46,431 bases of DNA from Flavobacterium aurantiibacter (lineage in GTDB: Bacteria > Bacteroidota > Bacteroidia > Flavobacteriales > Flavobacteriaceae), in contig NZ_NOXX01000197.1 of assembly GCF_002251775.1 (NCBI RefSeq), forward strand, positions 1-46,431, read 5' to 3'. Below the pieces are notes generated by a model. It saw only the letters and a list, made by a program, of their open reading frames with translations. It was not told where the DNA came from and searched no databases. The stretch's first letter is position 1; the number at the start of each line of letters is the position of its first letter. Made by a program: the position numbers and the translations under genes. Positions 18,156 through 27,026 of this stretch are shown piece after piece.

Positions 18156-19252
18156 AGAAACTAATTTCTTTTGCACTTTTATTTACGCTGTTTGCGTGCA
18201 CTGATAAGTACGCTGATTTAGAAGACGGCATATACGCCGAAATTACCACTACAAAAGGCGTAATTGTAGCGACCTTGTTTTACAAAGAAGCTCCGGTAAC
18301 TGTTGCTAATTTTGTGACTTTAGCCGAAGGAACCAATAAATTTGTTGTAGGCGACAAGAAGGGTAAACCTTTTTACGACGGACTTAAATTTCACCGCGTG
18401 ATTCAAAACTTTATGATTCAAGGCGGCGATCCGCTTGGAAACGGCAGTGGCGATGCTGGATATATGTTTAAAGACGAACAAGTTCCGTTTAGTTTCGATA
18501 ACGGTGGTTTACTAGCGATGGCAAACTCAGGACCAGGAACCAACAGTTCACAATTTTTCATCACTCATGTAGCAACACCTTGGCTTGATGGCAAACACAC
18601 CATTTTTGGTAAAGTAGTTGGCGAAGGTATGGATGTCGTAAACAAAATTGTTCAAGACGACGGAATTATTGGGATTAAAATTATCCGTAAAGGCGAGTCT
18701 GCTAAACGTTTCGACGCCGTTTCAGAATTTTCAAAATACATGGCAAATGCGGGCGATGAGGCAAAAAAACGTGCCGAGTTAGAAGCTGCAAATAAACTTC
18801 GTTACAAAAAAGAATTCGCCGCCGTAATCGAGAAAACGCTTCAGGAATTCGCTAACGCAAAAGCAAAAGGCAAAAAATTACCTTCGGGCGTACAATATTA
18901 CATTGTAAAATCATCAACGGGAGAGAAACCGAAAGCGGGCGACGTAATCAATATTCACTACGGTGCGTATTTCAGCGATGGCATACTTTTGGATTCGAGT
19001 GTTGAAGAGGTCGCAAAGAAATACGGCATGTTCGATCAGAATCGTAAAATCCAAAACGGCTATACTCCTATTCCGTTTCAGTACGGAAATAAAGTGGGCT
19101 TGGTTCCTGGCTTTATTGAAGGTGTGGAACAATTGAAGTACGGCGAAAAAGCAATTGTTTTTGTTCCTGCGGCTTTGGCATATGGAGCAGCTGGAAAAGA
19201 TGTAGTTCCGCCAAATACCGACTTAGTTTTTGAAATTGAAATTGTAAAATAA
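18152..19252 (+). CDS. Lipoprotein peptidyl-prolyl isomerase, cyclophilin-FKBP fusion
   Basis: 366 residues with a GTG start overlapping the gldI stop (GTGA). Lipobox LFACT with Cys 16. The cyclophilin domain covers about residues 25-190 ([70 protein letters not shown]). An FKBP domain forms the C-terminal third (KAGDVINIHYGAYFSDGILLDSS, VPGFIEGVEQLKYGEKAIVFVPAALAYG, VPPNTDLVFEIEIV). Two different isomerase folds in one envelope protein suggest a general periplasmic folding helper. Probably translated together with GldI. Confidence 0.9.
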   Translation: MKKLISFALLFTLFACTDKYADLEDGIYAEITTTKGVIVATLFYKEAPVTVANFVTLAEGTNKFVVGDKKGKPFYDGLKFHRVIQNFMIQGGDPLGNGSGDAGYMFKDEQVPFSFDNGGLLAMANSGPGTNSSQFFITHVATPWLDGKHTIFGKVVGEGMDVVNKIVQDDGIIGIKIIRKGESAKRFDAVSEFSKYMANAGDEAKKRAELEAANKLRYKKEFAAVIEKTLQEFANAKAKGKKLPSGVQYYIVKSSTGEKPKAGDVINIHYGAYFSDGILLDSSVEEVAKKYGMFDQNRKIQNGYTPIPFQYGNKVGLVPGFIEGVEQLKYGEKAIVFVPAALAYGAAGKDVVPPNTDLVFEIEIVK

Positions 19253-19319
19253 ATTCAACAACGGGACAAATCCTGAAAATCCCGGCAATCGCGAAAAGAG
19301 TAAGGGAGAAAATTAAACT

Positions 19320-20555
19320 ATGAAATCAAGTATCTTAAGTTTATTACTCATTTTTTCATTTAACCTTTATGCTCAAAAAGGTGGTAAACCCGGCGTAAAG
19401 AAAGCACCTGCAAAAACAACGGTTGCTAAAAAAGCAGTAACTCCGACACCAGCCGCTGGCGATGGATTATTTGCAGACATAAAAACAAACAAAGGAACAA
19501 TTACCTTAAAGCTTGCCTACGATAAAACTCCCGTAACCGTAGCTAATTTCGTAAGCCTTTCAGAAGGAACGAATACTTGGGTAACCGACGAAAAACTAAA
19601 AAATAAACCTTTTTACGACGGACTTAAATTTCACCGTGTTATTAAGGATTTTATGATACAAGGTGGCGACCCGACAGGAACGGGTAGCGGAAGTCCGGGT
19701 TATAAATTTAAAGACGAAATCACCGACTTAAAGCACAACAAAGCGGGTATTTTATCGATGGCAAACAGCGGACCGCGCACTAATGGAAGTCAGTTTTTTA
19801 TTACTCACAAAGAAACGCCTTGGCTCGACGGAAAACACACGGTTTTTGGCGAAGTTCAGGTTGGACAAGACGTTGTGAATAAAATCGAACAAAACGATAT
19901 TATCGAAAAAGTAAAGATTCGTCGCGTTGGAACAGCTGCTAAATCATTTGATGCCGTTAAAGTGATGAGCGATTATTTTGCTTCGAAACCCGACGAAGAT
20001 AAGAAAGCTGCGGAAGCCGAAGAAGCAGCTCGCAAGCAGCAAGAAGAAATTCGCAAACAAAAACAGGCACAAGAAGACGAGAAAAAACGCGTGTACCGCG
20101 AGCAATACAAAGACTTGATCTCGTCGACAGCACAGCGTTTAACCGCTTTGAAAGCAACGGGTTCTAAAACCGAAAGTGGCGTAACCTATGTGATCACTAA
20201 AGGGAACGGCACAAAACCCACGGATACTGAAAGCGTTTTTATACCTTTTACGGGTTACTTACCCGACGGGACTATGTTTGAGTCGAGCGACGAGCAAACA
20301 AGTAAAACTTGGGGTAAATTCGATGAAAATAGAGCTAAAATGAATGGCTATCGTCCGATTGAACTCACCTTAGCGCAAGGCGGACTCATCCCAGGATTGA
20401 TGGAAGGTTTGAAAATGATGAGTTTTGGCGATAAAGCCACATTCTTCATTCCAGCAGAATTAGCATACGGAAGTCGTGGTGGCGGAAACGTTATCCCTCC
20501 AAATAGCGAAGTAATTTTTGAAGTGGAATTACTCAAAGAAGCTCCAAAAAAATAA
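19320..20555 (+). CDS. Exported peptidyl-prolyl isomerase, cyclophilin-FKBP fusion
   Basis: 411 residues, a paralogue of the preceding gene with the same domain order. The signal peptide is [19 protein letters not shown] and has no lipobox. It is followed by a Lys/Ala-rich stretch ([16 protein letters not shown]), a cyclophilin domain ([49 protein letters not shown]), a charged helical linker at about residues 225-265 ([16 protein letters not shown]) and an FKBP domain ending in [24 protein letters not shown]. The 67-base gap separates it from the lipoprotein isomerase. A strong terminator follows. Likely a soluble periplasmic counterpart that arose by tandem duplication. Confidence 0.9.
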   Translation: MKSSILSLLLIFSFNLYAQKGGKPGVKKAPAKTTVAKKAVTPTPAAGDGLFADIKTNKGTITLKLAYDKTPVTVANFVSLSEGTNTWVTDEKLKNKPFYDGLKFHRVIKDFMIQGGDPTGTGSGSPGYKFKDEITDLKHNKAGILSMANSGPRTNGSQFFITHKETPWLDGKHTVFGEVQVGQDVVNKIEQNDIIEKVKIRRVGTAAKSFDAVKVMSDYFASKPDEDKKAAEAEEAARKQQEEIRKQKQAQEDEKKRVYREQYKDLISSTAQRLTALKATGSKTESGVTYVITKGNGTKPTDTESVFIPFTGYLPDGTMFESSDEQTSKTWGKFDENRAKMNGYRPIELTLAQGGLIPGLMEGLKMMSFGDKATFFIPAELAYGSRGGGNVIPPNSEVIFEVELLKEAPKK

Positions 20556-20574
20556 TAAACACCACATTACAACG

Positions 20575-20611
20575 AAAAATGGCTGTCGGTTTTTTCCAAC
20601 AGCCATTTTTT
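20575..20611. terminator. Bidirectional terminator
   Basis: AAAAATGGCTGT pairs with ACAGCCATTTTT in a 12-base stem, with T runs on both strands. It sits between the isomerase gene (plus) and the convergent small gene (minus) and can serve both. Confidence 0.85.
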
Positions 20612-20630
20612 ATTCGCCAAACCGAATAGC

Positions 20631-21065
20631 TTAACGCTTCGGAAAAACAAATTCATCGTTATCACTAACTGCAACGCCGATTTCTAATTTAGAAACCGTA
20701 CCAAATTCGGCTACCAAATTAAAACTCACTCCCTCGAATACAAGTAATTCGGTTAAATCCAAACGTTCTGCAAACGGCTTTACCTTAGTTTGTTGCTGTA
20801 ATAAATCGGTTGCTTCTTTCAAATTCATACCTATAAAACTGATTTCATGAACTACAGCTTTCGGATTTGCAGTAATTACATAACACAATTTGAAATCTTC
20901 CAGTTCGTAAAATGCCAAACGCAACTGCAGCTGATTGTAGATGTAAATTAAATCATTATCGTCGTCGGTGTAACTGTAATCGGGCGTTCCGTAAAGATTT
21001 TCCACTTCTGCGGGAAGCATCCCAAAGACCAAATCGCCTACTTTCTTTCCTAAAATAATTTCCAT
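20631..21065 (-). CDS. Conserved small protein of unknown function
   Basis: 144 residues from ATG 21065; the open frame extends by two codons to a TTG at 21071. The start MEIILGKKVGDLVFGMLPAEVENLYGTPDYSY resembles the opening of small BamE/SmpA-like or 'G-D-x-x-x-V' proteins, in which a short beta-hairpin plus helix is followed by a 'GTPD' turn. The whole is acidic and soluble, with no signal peptide or membrane segment. No enzymatic motif is visible. Monocistronic, between a bidirectional terminator and the divergent BatA gene. Function unknown. Confidence 0.7.
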   Translation of the reverse strand: MEIILGKKVGDLVFGMLPAEVENLYGTPDYSYTDDDNDLIYIYNQLQLRLAFYELEDFKLCYVITANPKAVVHEISFIGMNLKEATDLLQQQTKVKPFAERLDLTELLVFEGVSFNLVAEFGTVSKLEIGVAVSDNDEFVFPKR

Positions 21066-21143
21066 ATTCAATTGTTTTCACAAAGGTCGGTTATGATTTC
21101 TGTAATTCTCCTAAATTCTGGGAAAAATTAAGATCTAAAGTTC

Positions 21144-21151
21144 TATTTTTG
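21144..21151 (+). promoter_or_regulatory. Putative -7 promoter box of the BatA-domain gene
   Basis: TATTTTTG matches TAnnTTTG. It overlaps the TTG that begins the longer open frame at 21149 and therefore supports the ATG at 21176 as start. Confidence 0.45.
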
Positions 21152-21175
21152 GGCTTCGATCAGCAATCATATACG

Positions 21176-23098
21176 ATGTCGTTTAAACATCCCGAATTTC
21201 TATACTTTCTCGGATTTTTAATTGTACCCATACTGGTGCATTTGTTCCAGTTACGACGTTTTAAGAAATACTATTTCACAAACGTAAAACTGTTGCAAGA
21301 ACTTTCTATTCAAACAAGAAAGAGCTCTACTTTAAAAAAATACTTGCTTTTAGCGAGTCGATTATTGCTGTTGAGCTTTCTCATCTTTGCCTTTGCACAA
21401 CCCTATTTTGAGAATGAAAATACGCAAGCAGCCGACAACGAATTAGTACTCATCGTAGATAATTCTTTTTCCAACGGAGCTGAAACCAAAAAGGGAAGCG
21501 TTTTAGAATACAACATCGCAGCCATTTTATCTGCTTTGGATGAAAATCGAAAAATATCTTTGATTACCAACGACGAAGCTTACTTTAATACCGATATCAA
21601 AACCATCCGAAAAGAAGTACAAAAAATTACCACTTCTGCCCTACCGTTCGACTTAAATGCTGCGATATCGCGCTCAGCCGACGAAGTAAAAGGTGCCAAA
21701 GACATCGTTGTTTTTACAGACGGTTTATCGGAATTGAAATCACCTAAAACCGACGGAAATCAGCAGTTGTACTTCCACATTCCAAAAATTGAATCGGAAC
21801 AAAACATAGCGATTACTAACGTTGAACTTACCGAAACACAAGAAGACTTCTATAAAATTGCCATCGATTTGCAAAAATTTGGCGAAGGCGAAGCTTCCAC
21901 TGCACTTCAAGTTTATAACGGAAATCTTGCAGTGGCAAAATCCGTTGTAAAACTCAATGCAAATACGCAACGAGTAAGCATTACTTTGCCTAAACTGCCC
22001 TTCTCCGGCTACGTTCAAATTACAGACAATGCACTGGCGTACGACAACAACTTTTACTTTGAAATTGCCGCGCCACAAAAGTTTAAAGTATTGCTGGTTG
22101 GCGAAACTGAACGTAACGTTTCGCTGCGCAAAATTTTTGGAACGACAGAATTCGACTTGACAGAAACCGATATTCGCGGTTTAGATTACGCCGTTATCGG
22201 AAAACAGCAGTTGATCATTCTAAACGAGATACCCGAATTCACGCCCACTTTAGTCGCAAATTTGTTAGAAGCCGTCGAAAATGGCGTAAATCTGAGTATT
22301 GTACCTCGAGAGACACTAAGTGTCGACGCTTACAAAGTAATTCTCGAAAAACTCCAACTTTCAGCGACTGTTTCCTCAAAATCCAAGAAATTAGTTACCG
22401 GAATTACCTTTGAAAGCGAATTATTCCAAGGTGTTTTTGAAAAGAAAATCGATAATTTCCAATATCCTTTCGCTAATCCGTCGTTTACGATCAGCGGACG
22501 AACTTTGCCGTTACTCACCTTTGCCGACGGATCTGCATTTCTACAAGCCGTTAAACTCGGTCAAGGACACGTATTCCTTTTCAATGCAGGATTATCGAGT
22601 CCGAATTCAAACTTTTACCAATCGCCTTTGGTTGTCGTAACGTTCGATCGGATGGCAACAGGCAACAACAGCGCGGGAATGCAGCAGTTTGAGATTTTTG
22701 GAGAACAGGAGAAAATTGTCGACTTGAATTTGGAAACCGATCAGGTTGCCCACATTTTGAATCGTGCCGAAAAATCGTACGATTTCATACCAAAACAACG
22801 CATTAACGGAAAAAAATTATATCTCAATTTTGGAGAAGCGCCAACAGTTGCAGGCAACTACGATTTATTGTTTGAAGGAAAAGCCATCGACAAAATGAGT
22901 TTTAACTACAAACGTAACGAAAGTGATGTGAGCGCTCGGTTCGATATTCCGGCCGCTGCAAAAGAAATAGATTCGTTTGAACAATTGCTGTCCGAATTTT
23001 CTGCAGCTCGCGATAACAGCGGTTTTTGGCGTACTTTGGCACTACTTGCTTTCTTGTTTTTAATCTGTGAAATATTGATTCAAAAGTTTGTAAAATGA
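21176..23098 (+). CDS. Membrane protein with N-terminal BatA and von Willebrand A-like regions
   Basis: 640 residues from ATG 21176. The first 80 residues form the BatA N-terminal double-transmembrane domain (FLYFLGFLIVPILVHLFQLRRFKKYYFTNVKLLQELS, then YLLLASRLLLLSFLIFAFAQPYFE). A VWA-like domain follows with a partial MIDAS motif (ELVLIVDNSFSNG; usual D-x-S-x-S). The last 30 residues contain a transmembrane helix (TLALLAFLFLICEILIQKFV). In Bacteroidetes such proteins accompany aerotolerance-type Bat operons or stand alone next to the dihydroorotase-like gene, as here. Function is unproven. The next gene overlaps by 4 bases. Confidence 0.8.
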   Translation: MSFKHPEFLYFLGFLIVPILVHLFQLRRFKKYYFTNVKLLQELSIQTRKSSTLKKYLLLASRLLLLSFLIFAFAQPYFENENTQAADNELVLIVDNSFSNGAETKKGSVLEYNIAAILSALDENRKISLITNDEAYFNTDIKTIRKEVQKITTSALPFDLNAAISRSADEVKGAKDIVVFTDGLSELKSPKTDGNQQLYFHIPKIESEQNIAITNVELTETQEDFYKIAIDLQKFGEGEASTALQVYNGNLAVAKSVVKLNANTQRVSITLPKLPFSGYVQITDNALAYDNNFYFEIAAPQKFKVLLVGETERNVSLRKIFGTTEFDLTETDIRGLDYAVIGKQQLIILNEIPEFTPTLVANLLEAVENGVNLSIVPRETLSVDAYKVILEKLQLSATVSSKSKKLVTGITFESELFQGVFEKKIDNFQYPFANPSFTISGRTLPLLTFADGSAFLQAVKLGQGHVFLFNAGLSSPNSNFYQSPLVVVTFDRMATGNNSAGMQQFEIFGEQEKIVDLNLETDQVAHILNRAEKSYDFIPKQRINGKKLYLNFGEAPTVAGNYDLLFEGKAIDKMSFNYKRNESDVSARFDIPAAAKEIDSFEQLLSEFSAARDNSGFWRTLALLAFLFLICEILIQKFVK

Positions 23099-24360
23099 CG
23101 ATACTTCTCAAAAATGTTACCTGTTACGATTCGCGAAGCTCGTTGCACTTGAAACGCACCGATATCCTTATCAAGGAAGGAATAATTCAGCAGATTAGTT
23201 CGCAAATTGATGCTTCCGCAGACCGTGTCATCTCAGGCGATAATCTGGGAGTGTCTGTGGGTTGGTTTGATACTTCAGTTCAGTTTGGTGAGCCCGGTTT
23301 TGAAGATCGCGGAACCATTAAAAATGGTTTACAAGTCGCTGCAAAATCTGGATTTACCGGAATCTTGTACGAACCAAACAACAATCCGGTCATAGATACA
23401 CAAGCGCAGGTACTTTTTGCTTTGGGTAAGTCGGCTAACGAGCTTACGCAAATGTATCCGATTGGTGCGCTTACGGTTGAGCAAAACGGGAGAGATTTAT
23501 CGAACATTTACGAAATGCATTTGGCAGGAGCTGTAGCGTTTGGCGATTACAAAAAAACACCCGACGATGCCAACGTACTTAAACTAGCCTTGCAATACAC
23601 CAAAGATTTAAACACTGTGGTAATTTGTTACTCACTCGATAAGAAATTAGCAGGTAAAGGTTTCGCTTCCGAAGGTGTGGCGGCAACGAAACTCGGCTTA
23701 AAAGGCATTCCTGCTTTGGCAGAAAGCGTTGAAATTAGTCGAAATATAGAAGTATTGCGTTACGCAGGAGGCAAACTGCACTTCCCTACAATATCTACAG
23801 CAGAAAGCGTAGCGGTAATTCGTCGGGCTAAAGCAGCAGGATTGGCTGTAACGTGCAGTGTTTCGATGAATAACATCATGATGACGGAAGATGATTATTC
23901 CGACTTCGACAGCAACAAAAAAGTAATGCCTCCGCCACGAAGTTCTGCAGATCAAGCGGCACTTATCGATGGGTTAAAAGACGGAACAATCGATTGTATC
24001 ACCACCGATCATGCACCGAGAACCTTGGAAGAAAAAATGGTGGAATTTGAAATTGCATTACCGGGAAGTATCGGTTTAGATTATGCTTTCGGCTGTTTAC
24101 ATACGAAGTTAGAAACCGAACTCCTTATCGATAAATTAACAGCAGGACGCGCGCTATTTGGCATCGCAACACCCCAGATAAAAGAAGGCGAAAAAGCCAA
24201 TCTAACGATTTTTGAAACTGCTGGAACGGTACAGGTAGGCTCAGAGAATTTGTACAGCTCTTGTAAAAATGCCGCGCTACTCGGATTTGAAACCAAAGGA
24301 AAAGTTGTAGGAAGTATCAATAATAATCAAGTTGTAATTCATGACACCACAAGAAATTAA
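23095..24360 (+). CDS. Dihydroorotase homologue lacking histidine metal ligands
   Basis: 421 residues with an amidohydrolase fold resembling class I dihydroorotase (PyrC). The HxH motif of active enzymes (DxHVHLRxPG) reads DTSVQFGEPG, so Ser 61 and Gln 63 replace the two histidines. A third ligand position is Tyr 179 (ICYSLD) and the fourth is Thr 232 (LHFPTISTAESV). The final aspartate survives (Asp 305 in TTDHAPR). I recall similar proteins annotated as dihydroorotase throughout Flavobacteriia, so the change is old. It could be an inactive partner of aspartate carbamoyltransferase or have lost the activity. Overlaps the BatA gene by 4 bases and the next gene by 20. Confidence 0.8.
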   Translation: MTILLKNVTCYDSRSSLHLKRTDILIKEGIIQQISSQIDASADRVISGDNLGVSVGWFDTSVQFGEPGFEDRGTIKNGLQVAAKSGFTGILYEPNNNPVIDTQAQVLFALGKSANELTQMYPIGALTVEQNGRDLSNIYEMHLAGAVAFGDYKKTPDDANVLKLALQYTKDLNTVVICYSLDKKLAGKGFASEGVAATKLGLKGIPALAESVEISRNIEVLRYAGGKLHFPTISTAESVAVIRRAKAAGLAVTCSVSMNNIMMTEDDYSDFDSNKKVMPPPRSSADQAALIDGLKDGTIDCITTDHAPRTLEEKMVEFEIALPGSIGLDYAFGCLHTKLETELLIDKLTAGRALFGIATPQIKEGEKANLTIFETAGTVQVGSENLYSSCKNAALLGFETKGKVVGSINNNQVVIHDTTRN

Positions 24361-24667
24361 TTCAGGAAAAACGGCGGCCATTATTAGTTATATCGTATTT
24401 GTTGGTCCGCTTATCGCAATGTCGATGAACGCAGAGGATAAAAATCCGTACGCAAGTTTTCACATTCGCCAAGGACTTGGTTTAACGATCACGTTTATTT
24501 CCTTGGGTGTGATTATTTCGAATTTCGAAAGTTTACAAATTGCTACGGCCTTGTGGATTTTTATCAGCGTACTCATGTTTTACGGAATTTTCAGTGCTTC
24601 ATCGGGAAGCATCAAACCGCTGCCACTGCTGGGAAGTTTGTTCCAAAAATTCTTCAAAAAACTATAA
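24341..24667 (+). CDS. Small multipass membrane protein (DUF4870/Tic20-like)
   Basis: 108 residues with three hydrophobic segments: about 10-27, 45-65 and 70-86. The pattern of an N-terminal helix, then NPYASFHIRQGLGLTI, then further helices is what I associate with DUF4870 (Tic20-like) small membrane proteins. No catalytic residues are seen. It starts inside the end of the dihydroorotase-like gene (20-base overlap) and is followed one base later by the esterase, so it belongs to a BatA, PyrC-like, membrane protein, esterase operon. Function unknown. Confidence 0.75.
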   Translation: MTPQEINSGKTAAIISYIVFVGPLIAMSMNAEDKNPYASFHIRQGLGLTITFISLGVIISNFESLQIATALWIFISVLMFYGIFSASSGSIKPLPLLGSLFQKFFKKL

Positions 24668-24668
24668 A

Positions 24669-25310
24669 ATGACCGAACTCTACACCTTGGAGCGCGCTGC
24701 CACAGAAAAAAACGAAAATTCTCGATTAATTTTTCTGATTCACGGCTACGGAAGTAATGAAGAAGATTTGTTTGGCTTCGCCCCCGAATTACCTGCCAAC
24801 GACCATATTATCTCGCTTCGTGCGCCCTACGACTTGTATTACGGAAGTTTTGCTTGGTATGCAATAAATTTTGATGCCAACGAAAATAAGTTTAGCGATT
24901 TAGTGCAAGCGGCGCAGTCTCGCGACTTACTAAAAGAAACAATCGAACGCTATCAAGCTTCTCATGGCTTTTCGGCAGACCGAACGGTGGTAATTGGTTT
25001 TAGCCAAGGAGCGATTTTATCGTATGCCCTAGCGCTATCTTATCCTGAAACAGTACCCAATATTGCTGCGTTGAGTGGCTATTTGAATACGGAAATCGTT
25101 TTAGAAACGAAAGAGAACAGTTTCGAAAAAACACGAATTTTTGCTTCGCACGGAATTGTAGATCAAGTCATTCCCATTGATTGGGCTCGAAAAGCTCCCG
25201 AAAAATTAACTGCACTCGGAATTCGTCATGAGTTTCACGAATATGCCGCCGGACATGGCGTTGCGCCTCAAAATTTCTTTGACCTTTTAGATTGGTTGAA
25301 AAAAGTTTAA
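24669..25310 (+). CDS. Alpha/beta-hydrolase, carboxylesterase/phospholipase YpfH-like
   Basis: 213 residues from ATG 24669 (MTELYTLERAA); the open frame reaches 24540 but that part overlaps the membrane protein in another frame. The fold is shown by LIFLIHGYGSNEEDLFGFA, the nucleophile elbow GFSQGAILSY, FASHGIVDQVIP with the catalytic Asp, and the C-terminal EYAAGHGVAPQNF with the catalytic His. Small carboxylesterases and lysophospholipases of this family hydrolyse short acyl esters in the cytoplasm. It ends the operon that begins with the BatA gene. Confidence 0.85.
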   Translation: MTELYTLERAATEKNENSRLIFLIHGYGSNEEDLFGFAPELPANDHIISLRAPYDLYYGSFAWYAINFDANENKFSDLVQAAQSRDLLKETIERYQASHGFSADRTVVIGFSQGAILSYALALSYPETVPNIAALSGYLNTEIVLETKENSFEKTRIFASHGIVDQVIPIDWARKAPEKLTALGIRHEFHEYAAGHGVAPQNFFDLLDWLKKV

Positions 25311-25314
25311 GAAA

Positions 25315-25371
25315 ATGAATTCCATCAAAACAATTTTGCTTGCTAGTACATTTGCAAGATTGTCGCATTAG
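25315..25371 (+). pseudogene. Possible remnant start of a secreted-protein gene (18 codons)
   Basis: An ATG four bases after the esterase stop opens MNSIKTILLASTFARLSH before a TAG. It reads like the first half of a Sec signal peptide. Directly after it begins the inverted repeat region, so a longer gene may have been truncated there. It is equally possible that it is a chance frame. Confidence 0.25.
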
Positions 25372-25380
25372 ATGTAAAAT

Positions 25381-25496
25381 TTACGGTTTTTCCGTAATGA
25401 AATGTTCGTTTTTTTCGCGAGCTTCGCCTTAACGGGAAGGGGAATAACGGGTTTATCCCTACGAAAACCCAAACAATAAATTTTACGGAAAAACCG
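25381..25496. repeat. Inverted repeat pair in the intergenic region
   Basis: TTACGGTTTTTCCGTAA at 25381-25397 is a palindrome with a 5-base centre. An inverted copy of its last 14 bases (CGGTTTTTCCGTAA) lies at 25483-25496. Between them are 85 bases with no gene. It may be a regulator-binding site pair, a MITE-like element or a structured RNA. I cannot decide by eye. Confidence 0.5.
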
Positions 25497-25557
25497 CATG
25501 TTTCATCAATTTTTGAAATTTTAACATTTCAACTCTTTTGTGCACGTTTCACAAAAT

Positions 25558-25597
25558 AAAAAAGCGGACACTCCTTATCAGAAGATCCGCTTTTTTT
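25558..25597. terminator. Bidirectional terminator
   Basis: AAAAAAGCGGA pairs with TCCGCTTTTTT around a 17-base loop, with T runs on both strands. It serves the convergent minus-strand gene at 25614-26111 and may end the esterase transcript. Confidence 0.8.
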
Positions 25598-25613
25598 AGT
25601 TGATTATGGACGC

Positions 25614-26111
25614 TTATTTGCTGTAAAGAAGCGATTCGGCTGTTTCGAAATCTACGGTACCATCATCGTTAATGAAGTATTTAATAATGGCTTCGCCCCA
25701 AAGATCAGTATTGTTAAAGTCGACAATAATCCAGCGGTGGTTCAAAACTTTCACCTTATTGATTAAGAATTTTTTTCCGTCGATTGGCTCGTATCCGGTG
25801 TATGGATTTCCTGTTGGCTTGTCGTTGTATGAAATCAGTTGCTCTTTAACGAACGGAATTAATTTTTCCGGAGCGATAAAACTACCATCGGGTTTTTCGA
25901 AATAGTTTTGTGCATTCTGGTTGTTTTCCAATGCGAAATAATTGGAATCAGCCGAAGCATCTTCTAATTTCTTGATTTTCTCTGAAGATCGCTTTTCCAC
26001 CTTCGTTAATTGATCCTGATTAAACTTTACCTGTTTTGATAAAAAAACGTAGGTAAATACATTGAATAACACCGATAAAATAAAGAGATACAAGAAGATA
26101 GATTTTTTCAT
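25614..26111 (-). CDS. Membrane-anchored protein of unknown function
   Basis: 165 residues. A hydrophobic N-terminal segment (residues 4-24, IFLYLFILSVLFNVFTYVFL) acts as a membrane anchor. A short coiled coil (residues 33-50, LTKVEKRSSEKIKKLED) follows, then a soluble domain ending in NNTDLWGEAIIKYFINDDGTVDFETAESLLYSK. No lipobox and no known catalytic motif. It starts inside the stop of the MBL-fold gene (ATGA overlap), so the two are coupled. Function unknown. Confidence 0.7.
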   Translation of the reverse strand: MKKSIFLYLFILSVLFNVFTYVFLSKQVKFNQDQLTKVEKRSSEKIKKLEDASADSNYFALENNQNAQNYFEKPDGSFIAPEKLIPFVKEQLISYNDKPTGNPYTGYEPIDGKKFLINKVKVLNHRWIIVDFNNTDLWGEAIIKYFINDDGTVDFETAESLLYSK

Positions 26112-26887
26112 AAAATTTCAATTTCGAGGTTGTCGTATGCTAATTCTATAGATTTAGGAAGTGTTTTTGACACACTTTCGTGGAATCCCAAATGGTGACT
26201 GATGTGCGTAAAATAGGTTTTCTTGGGTTGTATTTGTTCAATAACGGCAAGTGCTTCATCTACGTTTAAATGTGTGGGATGTGGCTCTTGTCGAAGCGCA
26301 TTGATAATTAGTACATCCAAATTCTTAAGCTGTTCTAGCGCTTCTGCAGAAAGTGTTTTCACATCGGTCATGTATGCTACTTTTCCAAATCGGAAGCCTA
26401 AAATGGGCAGATTTCCGTGTTTAGCTTCGATTGGAAGTATGTCGATATCCCCAATTTTAAAAGCTTTGCCGGCTTGGATGATATGTACTTGAACCTCGGG
26501 CGCACCGGGATAGCGGTTCTCTTCATCAAAAATATAGGCAAAACGCGAACGCAAATTTTGATTTACTGCCTCCGAAACGTAAATAGGCAATGCACCTTTC
26601 GAGAGCGAAAACGGACGAATATCGTCGAGACCAGCGGTATGATCGGCGTGTTCGTGAGTAAATAAAATGGCGTCGAGCTTAGCGGTTTGCGATCGCAACA
26701 TTTGTTGACGAAAGTCTGGACCGCAATCGATTACCAAAGTAGTTGTTGCTGATTTAACACGAATGGATACACGTAGGCGCTTGTCTCGAAAATCTTCACT
26801 TAAACAAACAGGATGCGTGCTTCCAATTACTGGAATGCCTTGCGAAGTCCCTGTTCCTAAAAAATAGACGTCTAATTTCGGATTCAT
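26108..26887 (-). CDS. MBL-fold metallo-hydrolase (PhnP/phosphodiesterase-like)
   Basis: 259 residues from ATG 26887 (MNPKLDVYFLGTGTSQGIPVIG); the open frame starts three codons earlier with a TTG. The GTGTSQG beta-turn and LFTHEHADHTAGLDDIRPF (HxHxDH zinc motif) are clear, followed by LPIEAKHGNLPILGFRFG and YFTHISHHLGF. The sequence resembles the PhnP-type cyclic phosphodiesterase subgroup of metallo-beta-lactamase proteins. Substrate unknown. First gene of a two-gene unit with the membrane-anchored protein. Confidence 0.88.
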   Translation of the reverse strand: MNPKLDVYFLGTGTSQGIPVIGSTHPVCLSEDFRDKRLRVSIRVKSATTTLVIDCGPDFRQQMLRSQTAKLDAILFTHEHADHTAGLDDIRPFSLSKGALPIYVSEAVNQNLRSRFAYIFDEENRYPGAPEVQVHIIQAGKAFKIGDIDILPIEAKHGNLPILGFRFGKVAYMTDVKTLSAEALEQLKNLDVLIINALRQEPHPTHLNVDEALAVIEQIQPKKTYFTHISHHLGFHESVSKTLPKSIELAYDNLEIEIL

Positions 26888-27000
26888 CGACGGCAAAGTT
26901 ATTAATCTGTTTCCGTTTTGGCACGAAATATGTTCAATTGTTATTGCTAATTAAATGCTAACTTTCGGGCAAAATAGCAGGAATCACCAAGCTTTTATTA

Positions 27001-27008
27001 TAATTTTG
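27001..27008 (+). promoter_or_regulatory. Putative -7 promoter box
   Basis: TAATTTTG matches TAnnTTTG and lies 18 bases upstream of the ATG at 27027. No convincing -33 element is seen. Confidence 0.45.
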
Positions 27009-27026
27009 TGCTAAATCGCAACAGCA

